A stretch of 8,800 nt of DNA from an uncultured beta proteobacterium (GCA_903910495.1 CAIVZW010000072.1:1-8800); one strand, 5' to 3'. Counted from the first letter of the stretch, positions 1 through 7,665 are shown. Numbers and translations are program-made. The notes: generated from the sequence alone by a model not told the origin.

Positions 1-107
1 TACGCCCTACGCCAATTTCCACCCACAACAGAAAAAGCGGACAATTCATGTGCTACAGAACCGGACAAGTCTAAAAACCCGCGACAGCAACAGAAAAAAT
101 CGTGAAG

Positions 108-132
108 TTGACAATGATAATGAACCGGTTCA
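108..132 (+). promoter_or_regulatory. Candidate -35 box plus 12-bp palindromic operator
   Basis: A perfect TTGACA hexamer lies at 108-113. Eight bases downstream is the 12-bp perfect palindrome TGAACCGGTTCA (121-132), in the place where a repressor would sit between -35 and -10. No good -10 hexamer is visible 16-18 bases after TTGACA, so the promoter reading is weak. The palindrome itself is read directly. Bases 1-107 hold nothing else I recognise; the frame open through them encodes a low-complexity, basic, Asn-rich string that does not look like protein. Confidence 0.35.
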
Positions 133-166
133 ACGTAAGCAGGTGCTTAATATCAGGAGACGACAG

Positions 167-232
167 ATGAGACTACAAGCCGCTATCAAGTTTCTTGTTT
201 CCGCTTTCAGCTTGGCAGAGGCGACCGAGTGA
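167..232 (+). CDS. 21-codon stub resembling a signal peptide
   Basis: A short open frame starts at ATG 167 behind a good Shine-Dalgarno (AGGAG, 155-159, 7-base spacer). It ends at TGA 230-232, overlapping the GTG start of the hydratase at 229. The peptide has a basic start (MRLQAAIK) and a hydrophobic core (FLVSAFSLA), like the first part of a Sec signal peptide, followed at once by an acidic tail and stop. It may be the surviving 5' end of an exported-protein gene whose body was deleted, or a leader peptide that couples translation to the next gene. No function can be assigned, and chance remains possible. Confidence 0.3.
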   Translation: MRLQAAIKFLVSAFSLAEATE

Positions 233-672
233 GCGGCAGCCCGACTTGCCTCTCGGTTGGCGAATGGACCGAATTCACGAAGATCCTCTCCGCCGCCGAC
301 ATCGCAGCCTTCGCCGAGATTAGCGGAGACCGTGATCCCGTCCACACTGACGAGGTCTACGCCAGTAGCACGGCCTTCGGGCGCATCATCGCGCATGGGG
401 CGTTGGTGATGGGTCTGCCCTCCGCAGCGACGGCCATGATGTCGAAGCGCTCCGTTGAGCGCGGTGCGCATGGCACTCCCGTCTCAGCGGGCTATGACTG
501 TGTGCGCTTCACACGCCCGGTATTCGCAGGAGACACCCTGACCGCGCGCTACACGATCGAGTCGGTGGACGACGCGGCCGTGCGCACGTGGGCCCGCGTG
601 GAGGTGCAAAATGGGCAGGGCGAAACCTGCCTCGTGGCCACCCATATCCTCGCTTGGGTTTCAGTCGCGTAG
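229..672 (+). CDS. MaoC-like (R)-specific enoyl-CoA hydratase
   Basis: This 147-residue protein has a single hot-dog fold domain of the MaoC/PhaJ family, whose members add water to trans-2-enoyl-CoA to give (R)-3-hydroxyacyl-CoA in the cytoplasm. The hydratase-2 signature is clear: SGDRDPVH at 32-39, with Asp34 and His39 at the D-x4-H spacing of the catalytic pair, followed by FGRIIAHGALVMG. Length matches stand-alone PhaJ-type enzymes. GTG 229 is chosen because AGAGG (217-221) lies 7 bases upstream and the family N-terminus is then complete. It overlaps the stop of the preceding stub, suggesting coupled translation. The real substrate (fatty acid beta-oxidation, polyhydroxyalkanoate supply or another acyl-CoA) cannot be told. 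The neighbours are decayed genes and give no pathway context. Confidence 0.85.
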   Translation: MSGSPTCLSVGEWTEFTKILSAADIAAFAEISGDRDPVHTDEVYASSTAFGRIIAHGALVMGLPSAATAMMSKRSVERGAHGTPVSAGYDCVRFTRPVFAGDTLTARYTIESVDDAAVRTWARVEVQNGQGETCLVATHILAWVSVA

Positions 673-739
673 GGCAGGATTCAGAGCGTGGCCGAATCCA
701 TGGTGCGGCTGCCCGTGTTCAGATCTAGCCCTTTGGGCA

Positions 740-1582
740 TCAGTGGGCGTTGGTAATGAATTTGATCAAGGCGGCATTGAACTTGGCGGCTTGTTCGTAG
801 AAGGGCATGTGCCCCGCGTCGTTAAACGGGACAAAGGTCGCATTCGGGACCAAGCTGGCCAGATATTTTCCCTGGCTGTTTCCCTGCGCGAAGACTTCAG
901 AATTTCCGGCGAAAATGATGGCCGGAATGCTCAGGGTCGGCAGTACGCAAGAATAATCACTGGTCAGGAAATCAGAATATATCGCGATGGCGATCCAGGG
1001 TGGAGTTTTGCGCAGTTCATCAGGCAGCCAGTTCAGGTCTTCCGGGGCGGCTTTCCCTGATTTAAACATCCGGTGGCTGAAAGCCGTTGCAAACCCGGCC
1101 GGATCGTCCGCCAGTGCCTTGAATACGCCGGCCATGCCGGCGCAGTTGAAGTTTCTCAGGCTATGGCAGTTCCAGGCATCGGGACTGAAAGGGAATGGAT
1201 TGGAATCAATCAAGCCGATACTACTCAGACGACTGTCTGAGGAGAACTGTTGCCATTAGGACAACACCACCGGCCCGCCCAGCGACCAGCCGAGCAGGAT
1301 GACATCACGCAGATCGATATGCTCGATCAAGGCCCTGACATCGCGTGCATATTGAGCAACCTGATGTCCGCAAAGCGTTTTGGAAGAGTTGCCATGTCCC
1401 CTCGAATCCAGGGCAATGACCCTGAATTGCCTGGCCAGCTCGGCTACATTCCTTTGCCATACTTTCGTCGAACAGGACCAGCCATGAACCAGGAAAATCG
1501 GCTGTCCCTGACCGTGGTCTTCGTAGTAAAGATTTGCTCCATCGTCTGTTCTGAAATAGGCGGCATTATTGTCAAGTTTCAT
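740..1582 (-). pseudogene. Alpha/beta hydrolase interrupted by an in-frame TAA
   Basis: Read from ATG 1582 (GAGGG Shine-Dalgarno at 1594-1590, 7-base spacer), this would be a 280-residue alpha/beta hydrolase. HGW at 33-35 supplies the oxyanion region, DSRGHG lies at 59-64, and the nucleophile elbow GWSLGG has Ser100. Codon 109 (1258-1256) is TAA. The same frame then stays open to TGA at 742-740 and carries the rest of the fold, including AGHMPF with catalytic His258. Glu229, 29 residues before the His, is the probable acid. Since TAA is one base from Tyr TAT/TAC and no frameshift is needed, this is most simply a recent nonsense mutation or a sequencing error. If real, only 108 residues are made, without cap or His, so the product should be inactive. 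It runs convergent to the MaoC gene. The natural substrate is unknown. Confidence 0.82.
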
Positions 1583-1656
1583 CACAATTCCCTCATGTTT
1601 GGTTGTCCGTGGGAATGAATTTCTCTTCTGCCAGCATAGACTATAACTATACCTGT

Positions 1657-2189
1657 GTGTCATTGTTGTCGGGCGTCGCCTTCGAGAGTATTCCGGGTGA
1701 TGGCAGCACTTTCTGGTTTACGGCCTGCCTGAAGAAGAAAGAAGGCTAGGACAACCTCGCGCCGGCGGACATCAACGATGCCGAGCGACTGGTTCGCCAG
1801 CGCTATCCGGACCGTCGCCTGCTGATCGTCGACGACGAACCGGTGAATCTCGAAGTGGCCCAGCTCTTTCTGGAGGGTTCAGGGCTTTTTGTCGATACCG
1901 AAAAGACGGTATCGAGGTGATACGCAGGGCACAGGAAACGCCCTACACACTTATCCTTATGCACATGCAGATGCCTCAACTAGATGGCCTTGAAGGAACA
2001 CGGCAGATTCGTGATTTGCCCGCATTGAGGCCAATACCAATCCTGGCCATGACGGCCAATGTCTTTGCCGAGGACAAGGCGCGTTGCCTAGCTTCGGGGA
2101 TGAATGATTTCCTGATCAAACCCTTTGGCCCCGATGAGCTGTTTGCGATCCTGTTCAGATGGCTGGAAAAAGAGGAGGAGGCAGGATAG
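1657..2189 (+). pseudogene. C-terminal remnant of a hybrid sensor histidine kinase
   Basis: Frame 1 carries the end of a histidine-kinase ATPase domain (FESIPGDGSTFWFTACL, about 1681-1731), then TAG at 1747, probably a former CAG. A receiver domain begins RRLLIVDDEPVN, with the acidic pocket Asp pair at 1831-1836. One base is missing near 1900-1904: frame 1 stops at 1918, while the receiver continues in the next frame (DGIEVIRRAQ) to 2189, with intact MTAN and FLIKPF motifs. The phospho-accepting position reads LILMHMQMP, with His (CAC, 1962-1964) where the family has Asp. Sensor, HisKA and most ATPase sequence are absent, so about 1657 is a deletion junction. The piece from GTG 1917 is open but lacks strand 1 of the receiver and the phosphorylation site. 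Four independent defects make this a dead gene. The exact left edge is uncertain. Confidence 0.88.
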
Positions 2190-2221
2190 GCCTGGATCTG
2201 ATTCAAATTCCGGAGTAAGGT

Positions 2222-2246
2222 GAATGGGGCTTTCTTTTTTTCTATT
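2222..2246 (+). repeat. Shared upstream element, copy 1
   Basis: This 25-base stretch begins GAATGGGGCTTTC and is followed by a T-run. It matches 22 of 25 bases with 5452-5476, also non-coding and also upstream of a gene in the same orientation (158 bases before dctP here, 120 before the dehydrogenase there). It could be an activator site, a promoter part or a transcript-leader element. The two copies do not place a common -10 at the same distance, which argues against it being simply a -35 region. Confidence 0.6.
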
Positions 2247-2257
2247 CTTGCGCTAAT

Positions 2258-2292
2258 GTGCATCGATACACAAATTTTGTTGCACCACAAAA
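2258..2292. promoter_or_regulatory. Two adjacent dyads, possible operators for dctP
   Basis: GTGCATCGATACAC (2258-2271) is a palindrome with 12 of 14 positions symmetric around ATCGAT. Immediately after it, TTTTGT (2275-2280) and ACAAAA (2287-2292) form a 6-bp inverted repeat with a 6-base centre. Such paired dyads upstream of a solute-binding-protein gene are usual for substrate-responsive regulators, but no regulator gene is in the window. The binding role is inference. Confidence 0.35.
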
Positions 2293-2379
2293 GTTTCTGA
2301 AAATACAGGAAGATTTTACGCATTTTTAAATGATTTGCTGGATTCCCCATCCCAGATCCACTCACAACAGGAGGCAAGT

Positions 2380-3360
2380 ATGAATATCCGTCATTCCTTG
2401 ATCGCCGCTACCGTGGCCTTCGTCACGCTGGCCGGTGCGGTTGGCGCCAACGCGCAGACCGTGCTGAAGGCTACCGATGTGCACCCCGCCGGCTACCCCA
2501 ACGTGGTGGCCATAGAAAACCTCGGCAAGAAGCTCGAGGCGGCCACCAATGGCCGTTACAAGTTGCAGATGTTCCCGGCCGGCGTGCTTGGTGGCGAGAA
2601 GGAAATGGTCGAACAGACGCAGGTCGGCGCGATCCAGATCGCGCGCATTTCGCTGGGCGTGCTTGGGCCGGTGGTGCCAGACGTCAACGTTTTCAACATG
2701 CCTTTCGTCTTCCGGGATCAGGCGCACATGCGCACGGTTATCGACGGCCCGATTGGCGACGAGTTGCTGGGCAAGATCACCGCCAGCCCTGCACGGCTGG
2801 TGGCGCTAGGCTGGATGGACTCCGGCTCGCGCAGTCTCTACACGAAGAAGCCGGTGCGCCAGATGTCTGACCTCAAGGGGCAGAAGATCCGCATGATGGG
2901 CAACCCGCTGTTCGTTGACACCATGAACGCGATGGGGGGCAACGGCGTCTCGATGGGCCACACGGAAGTCTTCGGTGCGCTGCAGACCGGCGTTGTCGAC
3001 GGCGCTGAGAACAACCCGCCAACGCTGTTCACGTCGAATCAGTACACCGCGGGCATCAAGTACTACACCCTGACGCACCACCTGATCATTCCCGAAATCT
3101 TCGTCATGTCCAAGGTTACCTGGGACAAGATGACTCCGGCAGACCAGGCGCTGGTGAAGAAATTCTCGCGCGAGGCGCAGTTGGAGCAGCGGGCGCTGTG
3201 GGACGTGAGCGTGGCCGACTATACGGCCAAGCTCAAGGCCTATGGTATCGAATTCATTTCCATTGACAACAAGCCGTTCTACGACGCAACGGCCCCGGTG
3301 CGTGCCAAGTACGGCGTGGCCTTCACCGACCTGATCAAGCGTATCAACGATACGAAGTAG
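2380..3360 (+). CDS. dctP: TRAP transporter solute-binding protein, DctP family
   Basis: This 326-residue periplasmic protein captures the substrate and hands it to the DctQM membrane complex, which takes it up with Na+. ATG 2380 is chosen over an upstream in-frame start because it follows a perfect AGGAGG (2369-2374, 5-base spacer) and opens a proper signal peptide: basic MNIRH, a hydrophobic core to about residue 22, then ANA at 23-25 with cleavage before Gln26. Family landmarks are present: MFPAGVLGGEKEM, the segment GQKIRMMGNP with Arg171 (the Arg that binds the substrate carboxylate in DctP-type receptors) and GVVDGAENN with Glu210 and Asn211. The conserved Arg favours an organic-acid or sugar-acid ligand. 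The ligand itself cannot be named, and the symbol is family-level. A GC-rich hairpin separates it from dctQ. Confidence 0.93.
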   Translation: MNIRHSLIAATVAFVTLAGAVGANAQTVLKATDVHPAGYPNVVAIENLGKKLEAATNGRYKLQMFPAGVLGGEKEMVEQTQVGAIQIARISLGVLGPVVPDVNVFNMPFVFRDQAHMRTVIDGPIGDELLGKITASPARLVALGWMDSGSRSLYTKKPVRQMSDLKGQKIRMMGNPLFVDTMNAMGGNGVSMGHTEVFGALQTGVVDGAENNPPTLFTSNQYTAGIKYYTLTHHLIIPEIFVMSKVTWDKMTPADQALVKKFSREAQLEQRALWDVSVADYTAKLKAYGIEFISIDNKPFYDATAPVRAKYGVAFTDLIKRINDTK

Positions 3361-3424
3361 CCCGCGTGCCGCAAAGCCTGCGCGCGGTGATCGCTGCGCG
3401 CGGGCTCACCTTGAATGCTTTTTT
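3359..3424 (+). terminator. Hairpin between dctP and dctQ, possible attenuator
   Basis: AGCCCGCG (3359-3366, starting inside the dctP stop codon) is fully complementary to CGCGGGCT (3399-3406). An alternative inner hairpin pairs GCGCGC at 3380-3385 with 3396-3401. A T-rich run follows at 3419-3424, 12 bases beyond the stem, which is too far for a standard intrinsic terminator. The structure may reduce read-through into dctQM or protect the 3' end of dctP mRNA, giving more binding protein than permease. Bases 3425-3479 show nothing more. Confidence 0.45.
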
Positions 3425-3479
3425 CATCCCGCACAGTCCACTTGTTGTGCTGCGCGGTCATGTCTGATGGAACCCGCTG

Positions 3480-4004
3480 ATGAATGTGAAACAACACTAC
3501 GCGCAGGCGATGGAGTGGACCTACATCGCCTGCATTGTGATCTCCGGCGCCGCGCTGGTGGCCATTACGCTGATCATCCCGCTCGGTGTGTTCATGCGTT
3601 ATGTGATGAACAGTGCGCTGTCATGGCCCGAGCCAGCAGCGATTGTGATGATGGTGACCTTCTCGTTTCTCGGCGGTGCCGCGGTCTACCGGGCCAACGT
3701 GCACATCGCCGTTGAAGCGCTGCTCAACGCCGTGAGCCCGCGTGCGAAACAGGCCATGCTGTGGGGCGTCAACTTCTGCATGGGCCTCACGGCCTTGTTC
3801 ATGCTCATATACGGAGCGCGGCTGTGCGAGGTCACCTGGGGCCAGACGATAGCCGAGTTTCCCGGCCTCAGGCAGGGCGTTGTCTATTTGCCGATACCCA
3901 TCGCCGGTGCGCTGACGCTGCTGTTCCTGATCGAGCGCGTGTGGGTCGGCGACCCGCCCCCGACGTCCGTTATGTATAGTGATCAACCTGCTGACCTGGA
4001 GTAA
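3480..4004 (+). CDS. dctQ: TRAP transporter small permease subunit, DctQ family
   Basis: This 174-residue integral inner-membrane protein is the small subunit that pairs with DctM. Four hydrophobic segments are visible at about residues 15-38, 53-70, 93-113 and 131-152. The DctQ signature follows helix 1: GVFMRYVMNSALSW (36-49), then a helix ending FLGGAAVYRANVHIAVE. The family usually has two acidic residues after the Trp; here the string is WPEP, with one Glu and two Pro. The start at ATG 3480 gives the family N-terminus, but its ribosome site is weak (GGA near 3469), so translation may depend on transcript structure. It lies 119 bases after dctP, with the hairpin in that gap, and 2 bases before dctM. 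Confidence 0.9.
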   Translation: MNVKQHYAQAMEWTYIACIVISGAALVAITLIIPLGVFMRYVMNSALSWPEPAAIVMMVTFSFLGGAAVYRANVHIAVEALLNAVSPRAKQAMLWGVNFCMGLTALFMLIYGARLCEVTWGQTIAEFPGLRQGVVYLPIPIAGALTLLFLIERVWVGDPPPTSVMYSDQPADLE

Positions 4005-4006
4005 AC

Positions 4007-5287
4007 ATGGCCGCCCTTATCTTGATTGGCTCCTTCGCCCTGTTGTCCGCGCTCGGCGTTCCGGTGGCCTATGCCCTCGGGTTGGCAGCGCTGGTCGCCG
4101 CGTTCTGGGTCGACCTTCCGCTTGAGGCGGTAATCCTGAAGATCTCCGACGGCACCGATGACTTCGCACTGCTGGCGATACCGTTCTTCGTGCTCGCCGG
4201 CGCGATCATGGCCGAAGGCGGCATGGCCGCGCGTCTGATCAACCTGGCGCGGGTCTTTGTCGGTGCCATCCGCGGCGGCCTGGCGCTGGTCAACATCCTG
4301 GCCAGCAGCCTGTTCGGCTGCATCTCGGGCTCGTCGGTCGCCGACACCGCCTCGATCGGCTCGGTGATGATCCCGCAGATGGTCAAGGCGGGTTATCCGC
4401 GAGTGTTCGCGACCAATGTCACCATCTGTGGCTCGGTGCAAGCGCTGCTCATCCCGCCTTCGCACAATGCGGTAATCTACTCACTCGCGGCGGGTGGCTC
4501 GGTCTCGGTGGCGCACCTCTTCCTGGCCGGAATCTTCCCCGGCCTGCTGTTCGGGCTGTGCCTGATCTGCCTGGTGCTGTGGACGGCGCGAACGCGTAAT
4601 CTTCCGTTGGGTGAGCCAATCGCCTGGCGCGAGGTGCCGAAGATCGTGACCGATGCGCTGTGGGGCCTGGTCACCGTGATCATCATCATGGGTGGCATCC
4701 TGTCGGGCGTGTTCACGCCGACCGAGTCGGCTGCCGTGGCCTGTGTCTATGCCTTCCTGGTGACCTTCCTGGTCTACCGCGATTACTCGTGGCGCGAAAT
4801 GCCGCACCTGATTCACCGCGTCGTCAAGACCGTAGCGATGGTCATGATGTTGATCGGCTTCTCGGTCGCCTTCGGCTACATGATGGCAATCATGCAGATC
4901 CCGGCAATGGTGACGCAATTCTTCCTCGGCATCTCCCAAGACAAATACGTATTCCTGCTGCTCGTGAACCTGATGCTGCTGGCCTTGGGTATCTTCATGG
5001 ATGTGGCGCCGATGCTGCTGATCTGCACCCCGATCTTCATGCCGGTGATACTCAAGCTGGGCATCGACCCGGTGCACTTCGGCATGATCATGATTCTTAA
5101 CCTGGGCATCGGCCTGATCACGCCGCCGGTCGGGCCGACCCTGTTTGTCGGTTGCGCCATTGGCAAGGTGACGATGGAGCAGGTGTCCAAGGAGTTGTGG
5201 CCATTCTATGGCGCCATGTGCATGGCACTGCTGCTGGTGACCTACATTCCGGCGATCTCGCTGTGGCTGCCCCAGACTTTCGGCTGA
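4007..5287 (+). CDS. dctM: TRAP transporter large permease subunit, DctM family
   Basis: This 426-residue protein is the substrate- and Na+-translocating subunit of the transporter in the inner membrane. It is hydrophobic throughout, with many helices, and has the family length. Conserved blocks are intact: FGCISGSSVADTASIGSVMIP region at 103-123, where the helical hairpin and Na+ site lie, the matching second-half motif GVFTPTESAAVA (234-245), and NLGIGLITPPVG (365-376). The repeated S/T-rich hairpin motifs in each half reflect the inverted internal repeat of the fold. ATG 4007 is 2 bases after the dctQ stop, with TGGAG overlapping the dctQ end as ribosome site, so the two subunits are co-transcribed and probably translationally coupled. 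It is not a fusion with DctQ. The antisense frames across it are long but composition-driven. Confidence 0.95.
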   Translation: MAALILIGSFALLSALGVPVAYALGLAALVAAFWVDLPLEAVILKISDGTDDFALLAIPFFVLAGAIMAEGGMAARLINLARVFVGAIRGGLALVNILASSLFGCISGSSVADTASIGSVMIPQMVKAGYPRVFATNVTICGSVQALLIPPSHNAVIYSLAAGGSVSVAHLFLAGIFPGLLFGLCLICLVLWTARTRNLPLGEPIAWREVPKIVTDALWGLVTVIIIMGGILSGVFTPTESAAVACVYAFLVTFLVYRDYSWREMPHLIHRVVKTVAMVMMLIGFSVAFGYMMAIMQIPAMVTQFFLGISQDKYVFLLLVNLMLLALGIFMDVAPMLLICTPIFMPVILKLGIDPVHFGMIMILNLGIGLITPPVGPTLFVGCAIGKVTMEQVSKELWPFYGAMCMALLLVTYIPAISLWLPQTFG

Positions 5288-5401
5288 GCGAGGTGTTCAC
5301 GCCCAAGCTTCGTTATTCGGACCCGTCAAGGATGCCGTCGAACTGGCGGCAACAATCCGCGTCCAAACTGGCCTGAAGACGCCTGACACGAGGGAGCAGT
5401 T

Positions 5402-5434
5402 AAAAGTGTTGGAGTTAATTCGACCAACACTTTT
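5402..5434. terminator. 11-bp perfect inverted repeat, probable terminator after dctM
   Basis: AAAAGTGTTGG (5402-5412) and CCAACACTTTT (5424-5434) are perfectly complementary with an 11-base loop. The stem starts with A4 and ends with T4, so it could end transcription in either direction. It lies 115 bases after the dctM stop, the last TRAP gene. The T-run is short and the stem only moderately GC-rich, so a protein-binding operator is the alternative. Between 5288 and 5401 I see no gene and no signal. Confidence 0.55.
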
Positions 5435-5451
5435 GATTGCACCCATATCGC

Positions 5452-5476
5452 GAATGGAGCTTTCTTTTTGTCTGTT
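5452..5476 (+). repeat. Shared upstream element, copy 2
   Basis: This stretch begins GAATGGAGCTTTC and matches the element at 2222-2246 in 22 of 25 bases. It lies 18 bases after the inverted repeat and 120 bases before the dehydrogenase start. The conserved part ends where the T-rich run passes into TTTATACTT, a candidate -10. Its presence before both the transporter and the dehydrogenase argues for a shared regulator or shared transcript-leader function. Confidence 0.6.
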
Positions 5477-5482
5477 TATACT
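5477..5482 (+). promoter_or_regulatory. Candidate -10 box for the dehydrogenase operon
   Basis: TATACT matches the sigma-70 -10 consensus in five of six positions. Sixteen bases upstream, TGGAGC (5455-5460) matches TTGACA in only three positions and lies inside the shared element, so this would be a weak, activator-dependent promoter. Transcription would start near 5489, leaving a leader of about 80 bases. Confidence 0.4.
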
Positions 5483-5517
5483 TAAAAGGTCCTGTACACC
5501 CCGGGAGCGATAACCAA

Positions 5518-5536
5518 AGCAAGTCTCTGGCTTGCT
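5518..5536 (+). promoter_or_regulatory. Small dyad in the dehydrogenase leader
   Basis: AGCAAG (5518-5523) and CTTGCT (5531-5536) form a perfect 6-bp stem with a 7-base loop. It lies 23 bases before the AAGGAG ribosome site at 5560-5565. It could be an operator downstream of the promoter or a leader hairpin; a stem this short could also arise by chance. Confidence 0.25.
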
Positions 5537-5571
5537 ACTGAATTCATCGACACCTACTCAAGGAGCAAACA

Positions 5572-6333
5572 TTGGGATCACTCGTTGGCAAACGCGCACT
5601 TGTCACCGGCGCAGGACAGGGGATCGGCAAGGCGATTGCCGAAGGATTGCTTAAGGCAGGTTGCGACTTGGCAATTCATTATTATTCGGACGAAAAGGGC
5701 GCCCATGAGGTTGCCGAATTTGCCCGCTCCATCGGGCGAAAAGCGCAGTGTTTTCAGGCCGACCTCACTGACGAGAACGACGCGGTTGTGCTGGTAAAGC
5801 AGGCTACCGACTTTCTAGGCGGGCTCGATGTCCTGGTCAATAACTCGGGCGGACTGGTTGCGCGCAGAACTCTTGGGCAGGTCGATCTGGCCTTCTGGCA
5901 AAAAGTCATCGACATCAACATGACCTCGATGATGATCGTGACTCGCGAGTCCGTGCCGCATCTGATCAGGGCCAATGGGGCTTCGATCATCAATGTCTCC
6001 TCATTGGCCGGAAGAAAGGGAGGGCATGGCGGATCGCTGGTCTATTCGACGACCAAGGGCGCGGTCCTGACCTTTACCCGGGCGCTGTCCGGCGAACTGG
6101 GTCCCCAGGGTGTGCGGGTCAATGCCGTGGCTCCCGGCCTGATCCTCGGTACCAGTTTCCACAACACCCATACGAGCAAGGAATCCGCCGACGAGACGAT
6201 CAGGGGAATTCCCCTCGCCCGGCCCGGTGATGTCGACGACATTGCCCGGCCGGTCGTTTTCCTCGCCTCGGAATATGATGGCTTCATTACCGGTGCAACT
6301 CTGGACATCAACGGCGGCGTCTATTGCGCTTGA
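5572..6333 (+). CDS. Short-chain dehydrogenase/reductase, classical SDR
   Basis: This 253-residue cytoplasmic NAD(P)-dependent oxidoreductase has the classical SDR layout. The cofactor motif TGAGQGIG is at 12-19, ADLT at 63-66, VNNSGG at 89-94 (Ser where NNAG is usual), active-site Asn116, then NVSS at 141-144, Tyr158 and Lys162 (YSTTK), with PG at 187-188 before the substrate loop. There is no Asp at the end of strand 2 (IHYYS), so NADP is possible. The start is TTG 5572 behind AAGGAG (5560-5565, 6-base spacer); no ATG in frame gives an intact nucleotide-binding strand. Next to a mutarotase and after a TRAP transporter, a sugar or sugar-acid dehydrogenase such as an L-fucose-type enzyme is plausible. 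A FabG-like 3-oxoacyl reductase cannot be excluded. Confidence 0.92.
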   Translation: MGSLVGKRALVTGAGQGIGKAIAEGLLKAGCDLAIHYYSDEKGAHEVAEFARSIGRKAQCFQADLTDENDAVVLVKQATDFLGGLDVLVNNSGGLVARRTLGQVDLAFWQKVIDINMTSMMIVTRESVPHLIRANGASIINVSSLAGRKGGHGGSLVYSTTKGAVLTFTRALSGELGPQGVRVNAVAPGLILGTSFHNTHTSKESADETIRGIPLARPGDVDDIARPVVFLASEYDGFITGATLDINGGVYCA

Positions 6334-6410
6334 GCCACGCCATGGCCACGCTGCTCTCTGCGGATAAGCAGGATACGTGGACAATTGTTTGTCAATGAAG
6401 GGAAAGCCTC

Positions 6411-6848
6411 ATGCTTAAATCAAAACTCCTGCATCCCGAGATTCTCCGGGTGCTCGCCAGTTCAGGCCATTTTTCGCAGGTTCTCATTGCCGACGGCAAC
6501 TACCCGTTCATCTCGCGCTCAGGGCCCCGTGCCAGCATCGTATACCTCAACCTGATGCCGGGCATCCCCAAGGCCACTGACGTTCTTGAAGCCTTGATTG
6601 ACATGATTCCCATCCAGGAAGCGGCAATCATGCAAACGCCTAGTGGCGAGCAGGCGCCGATCCACGCCGAATTCCGCGCCATGCTCCCGCCTGGCCTGGA
6701 GATCAAATGTCTTGAGCGTTATGCCTTTTACGACGCGGCGTCTTCGCCGCTCACCTCGCTGGTTGTGGCCACGGCTGAAACGCGGCGATTCGCGAATCTG
6801 CTGCTGACCATCGGTGTCGTAAAGCTTGATCAGAGTGAGGCTTACTGA
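6411..6848 (+). CDS. RbsD/FucU-family sugar mutarotase
   Basis: This 145-residue protein belongs to the RbsD/FucU family, which interconverts sugar ring forms or anomers (D-ribose pyranase, L-fucose mutarotase) and forms ring oligomers in the cytoplasm. The N-terminal motif LLHPEILRVLASSGH with His20 and IADGNYP with Asp28 matches the family active-site pair. The C-terminal ERYAFYDAA (102-110) and TAE...FANLLLTIGV (121-136) look more like FucU than RbsD. The usual GHGDE after the His is GHFSQ here. Length fits FucU (about 140). ATG 6411 follows GAAGGGAA (6397-6404). It lies 77 bases after the dehydrogenase with no terminator between, so the two are probably one transcript: the mutarotase supplying the anomer that the dehydrogenase oxidises. 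The substrate is not established. Confidence 0.85.
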   Translation: MLKSKLLHPEILRVLASSGHFSQVLIADGNYPFISRSGPRASIVYLNLMPGIPKATDVLEALIDMIPIQEAAIMQTPSGEQAPIHAEFRAMLPPGLEIKCLERYAFYDAASSPLTSLVVATAETRRFANLLLTIGVVKLDQSEAY

Positions 6849-6889
6849 TCCAGAGATACTGAGTTCACCCTTTGCGGGCATAGGCAATA

Positions 6890-6908
6890 CCACGTTCTAC
6901 GATCGTGG
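6890..6908. terminator. Weak hairpin between convergent genes
   Basis: CCACG (6890-6894) pairs with CGTGG (6904-6908) across a 9-base loop, in the 74-base gap between the convergent mutarotase and rluA genes. There is no T-run on either side, so it is a poor intrinsic terminator. It is listed because it is the only structure in the gap. Confidence 0.2.
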
Positions 6909-6922
6909 CTCATTGACTGGCG

Positions 6923-7585
6923 CTAGAAGCTTGCGGCGCATGTAAAGACCAAGCGTTCTCCGCTTGCCGGATGCGGGAAAGACAGGTATTCCGCATGCAG
7001 CAGAAGTCGGTCTGACTTGGCCATTGTCGCGCTGTCGGCATAGAGCGAGTCGCCGAGAATGGGGTGGCCAAGGGCCTGCATGTGTACCCGCAGTTGATGC
7101 GTCCGTCCGGTTTGCGGCGTGAGTTCGATACGTGAGCAGTGTCCGGCAGCATCGTAGCTCAGCACACGGTAGTCGGTGAGCGAGGGCTTGCCTGACTCAA
7201 AGTCGACCTTGTGCAGCGGGCGGTTCGGCCAATCAACGATGAGTGGCAAGTTCACCTGTCCGGAATCCTGTGCGAGCTTGCCTTCGACAACGGCGACGTA
7301 ACGCTTCTCCACCTGCCGGTTCTGGAACAGGATGCTCAGGCGACGATGCATCTCCTTGCCGCGTGCCATGACGAGCAGGCCGGAAGTGTCACAATCCAGA
7401 CGATGCACGATCAGGGCGTCAGGGTATTGGGTCTGCAACCGCTTGATCAGGCAATCCTGTTTATCCTCGCCGCGCCCGGGAACGGATAGCAGGCCGCTTG
7501 GCTTGTTGACGACGAGCAACTCGTGCTTGACATGAATCAGTGAAAATTCTTTTTCGGAAGTTCGGGAAAAGCAGGGTGTGGTCAT
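6923..7585 (-). CDS. rluA: RNA pseudouridine synthase RluA
   Basis: This 220-residue cytoplasmic enzyme isomerises uridine to pseudouridine. In E. coli, RluA acts on 23S rRNA position 746 and tRNA position 32. The protein aligns along its whole length with E. coli RluA (219 residues): VVNKPSGLLSVPGR at 25-38, the catalytic motif HRLDCDTSG at 61-69 with Asp64 at the same number as in E. coli, PLIVDWPNRP, TGRTHQLRVHM and LGHPILGDSLYA. No S4 domain is present, as expected for RluA and unlike RluC or RluD. ATG 7585 is the only start giving the family length, although no clear Shine-Dalgarno precedes it. It faces the mutarotase gene and is unrelated to it in function. An IS630 element lies just upstream and may affect its promoter. 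Confidence 0.93.
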   Translation of the reverse strand: MTTPCFSRTSEKEFSLIHVKHELLVVNKPSGLLSVPGRGEDKQDCLIKRLQTQYPDALIVHRLDCDTSGLLVMARGKEMHRRLSILFQNRQVEKRYVAVVEGKLAQDSGQVNLPLIVDWPNRPLHKVDFESGKPSLTDYRVLSYDAAGHCSRIELTPQTGRTHQLRVHMQALGHPILGDSLYADSATMAKSDRLLLHAEYLSFPHPASGERLVFTCAASF

Positions 7586-7625
7586 GGATAATGATGAACG
7601 GTGGTACGGCGTTTTTCGTTGCGCG

Positions 7626-7631
7626 ATTATA
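7626..7631 (-). promoter_or_regulatory. Consensus -10 box for rluA
   Basis: Read on the minus strand, this is a perfect TATAAT, 40 bases before the rluA ATG, with transcription expected near 7619. The -35 position for a 16-18 base spacer falls on 7648-7655, which is the edge of the IS630 element. The hexamers there (ATGTAC and neighbours) match TTGACA poorly. Confidence 0.5.
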
Positions 7632-7651
7632 GGCCATTCGGATGCCTAGTA

Positions 7652-7665
7652 CATATACACATTAA
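7652..7665. repeat. Left terminal inverted repeat of the IS630 element
   Basis: The sequence CATATACACATTAA begins just outside the transposase stop codon (7668-7666) and overlaps it by no base. It matches the right-end repeat in 11 of 14 positions on opposite strands. The TA at 7650-7651 beside it is a possible target duplication. Confidence 0.5.

Larger units (their letters stand above)
2190..2379 (+). promoter_or_regulatory. Regulatory region before the TRAP operon
   Basis: This AT-rich gap of 190 bases has no gene. It holds, in order, one copy of the shared element (2222-2246), an imperfect palindrome (2258-2271), an inverted repeat (2275-2292) and a perfect AGGAGG Shine-Dalgarno (2369-2374). 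I found no convincing -35/-10 pair. The density of dyads suggests control of dctP transcription by at least one DNA-binding regulator. Confidence 0.5.
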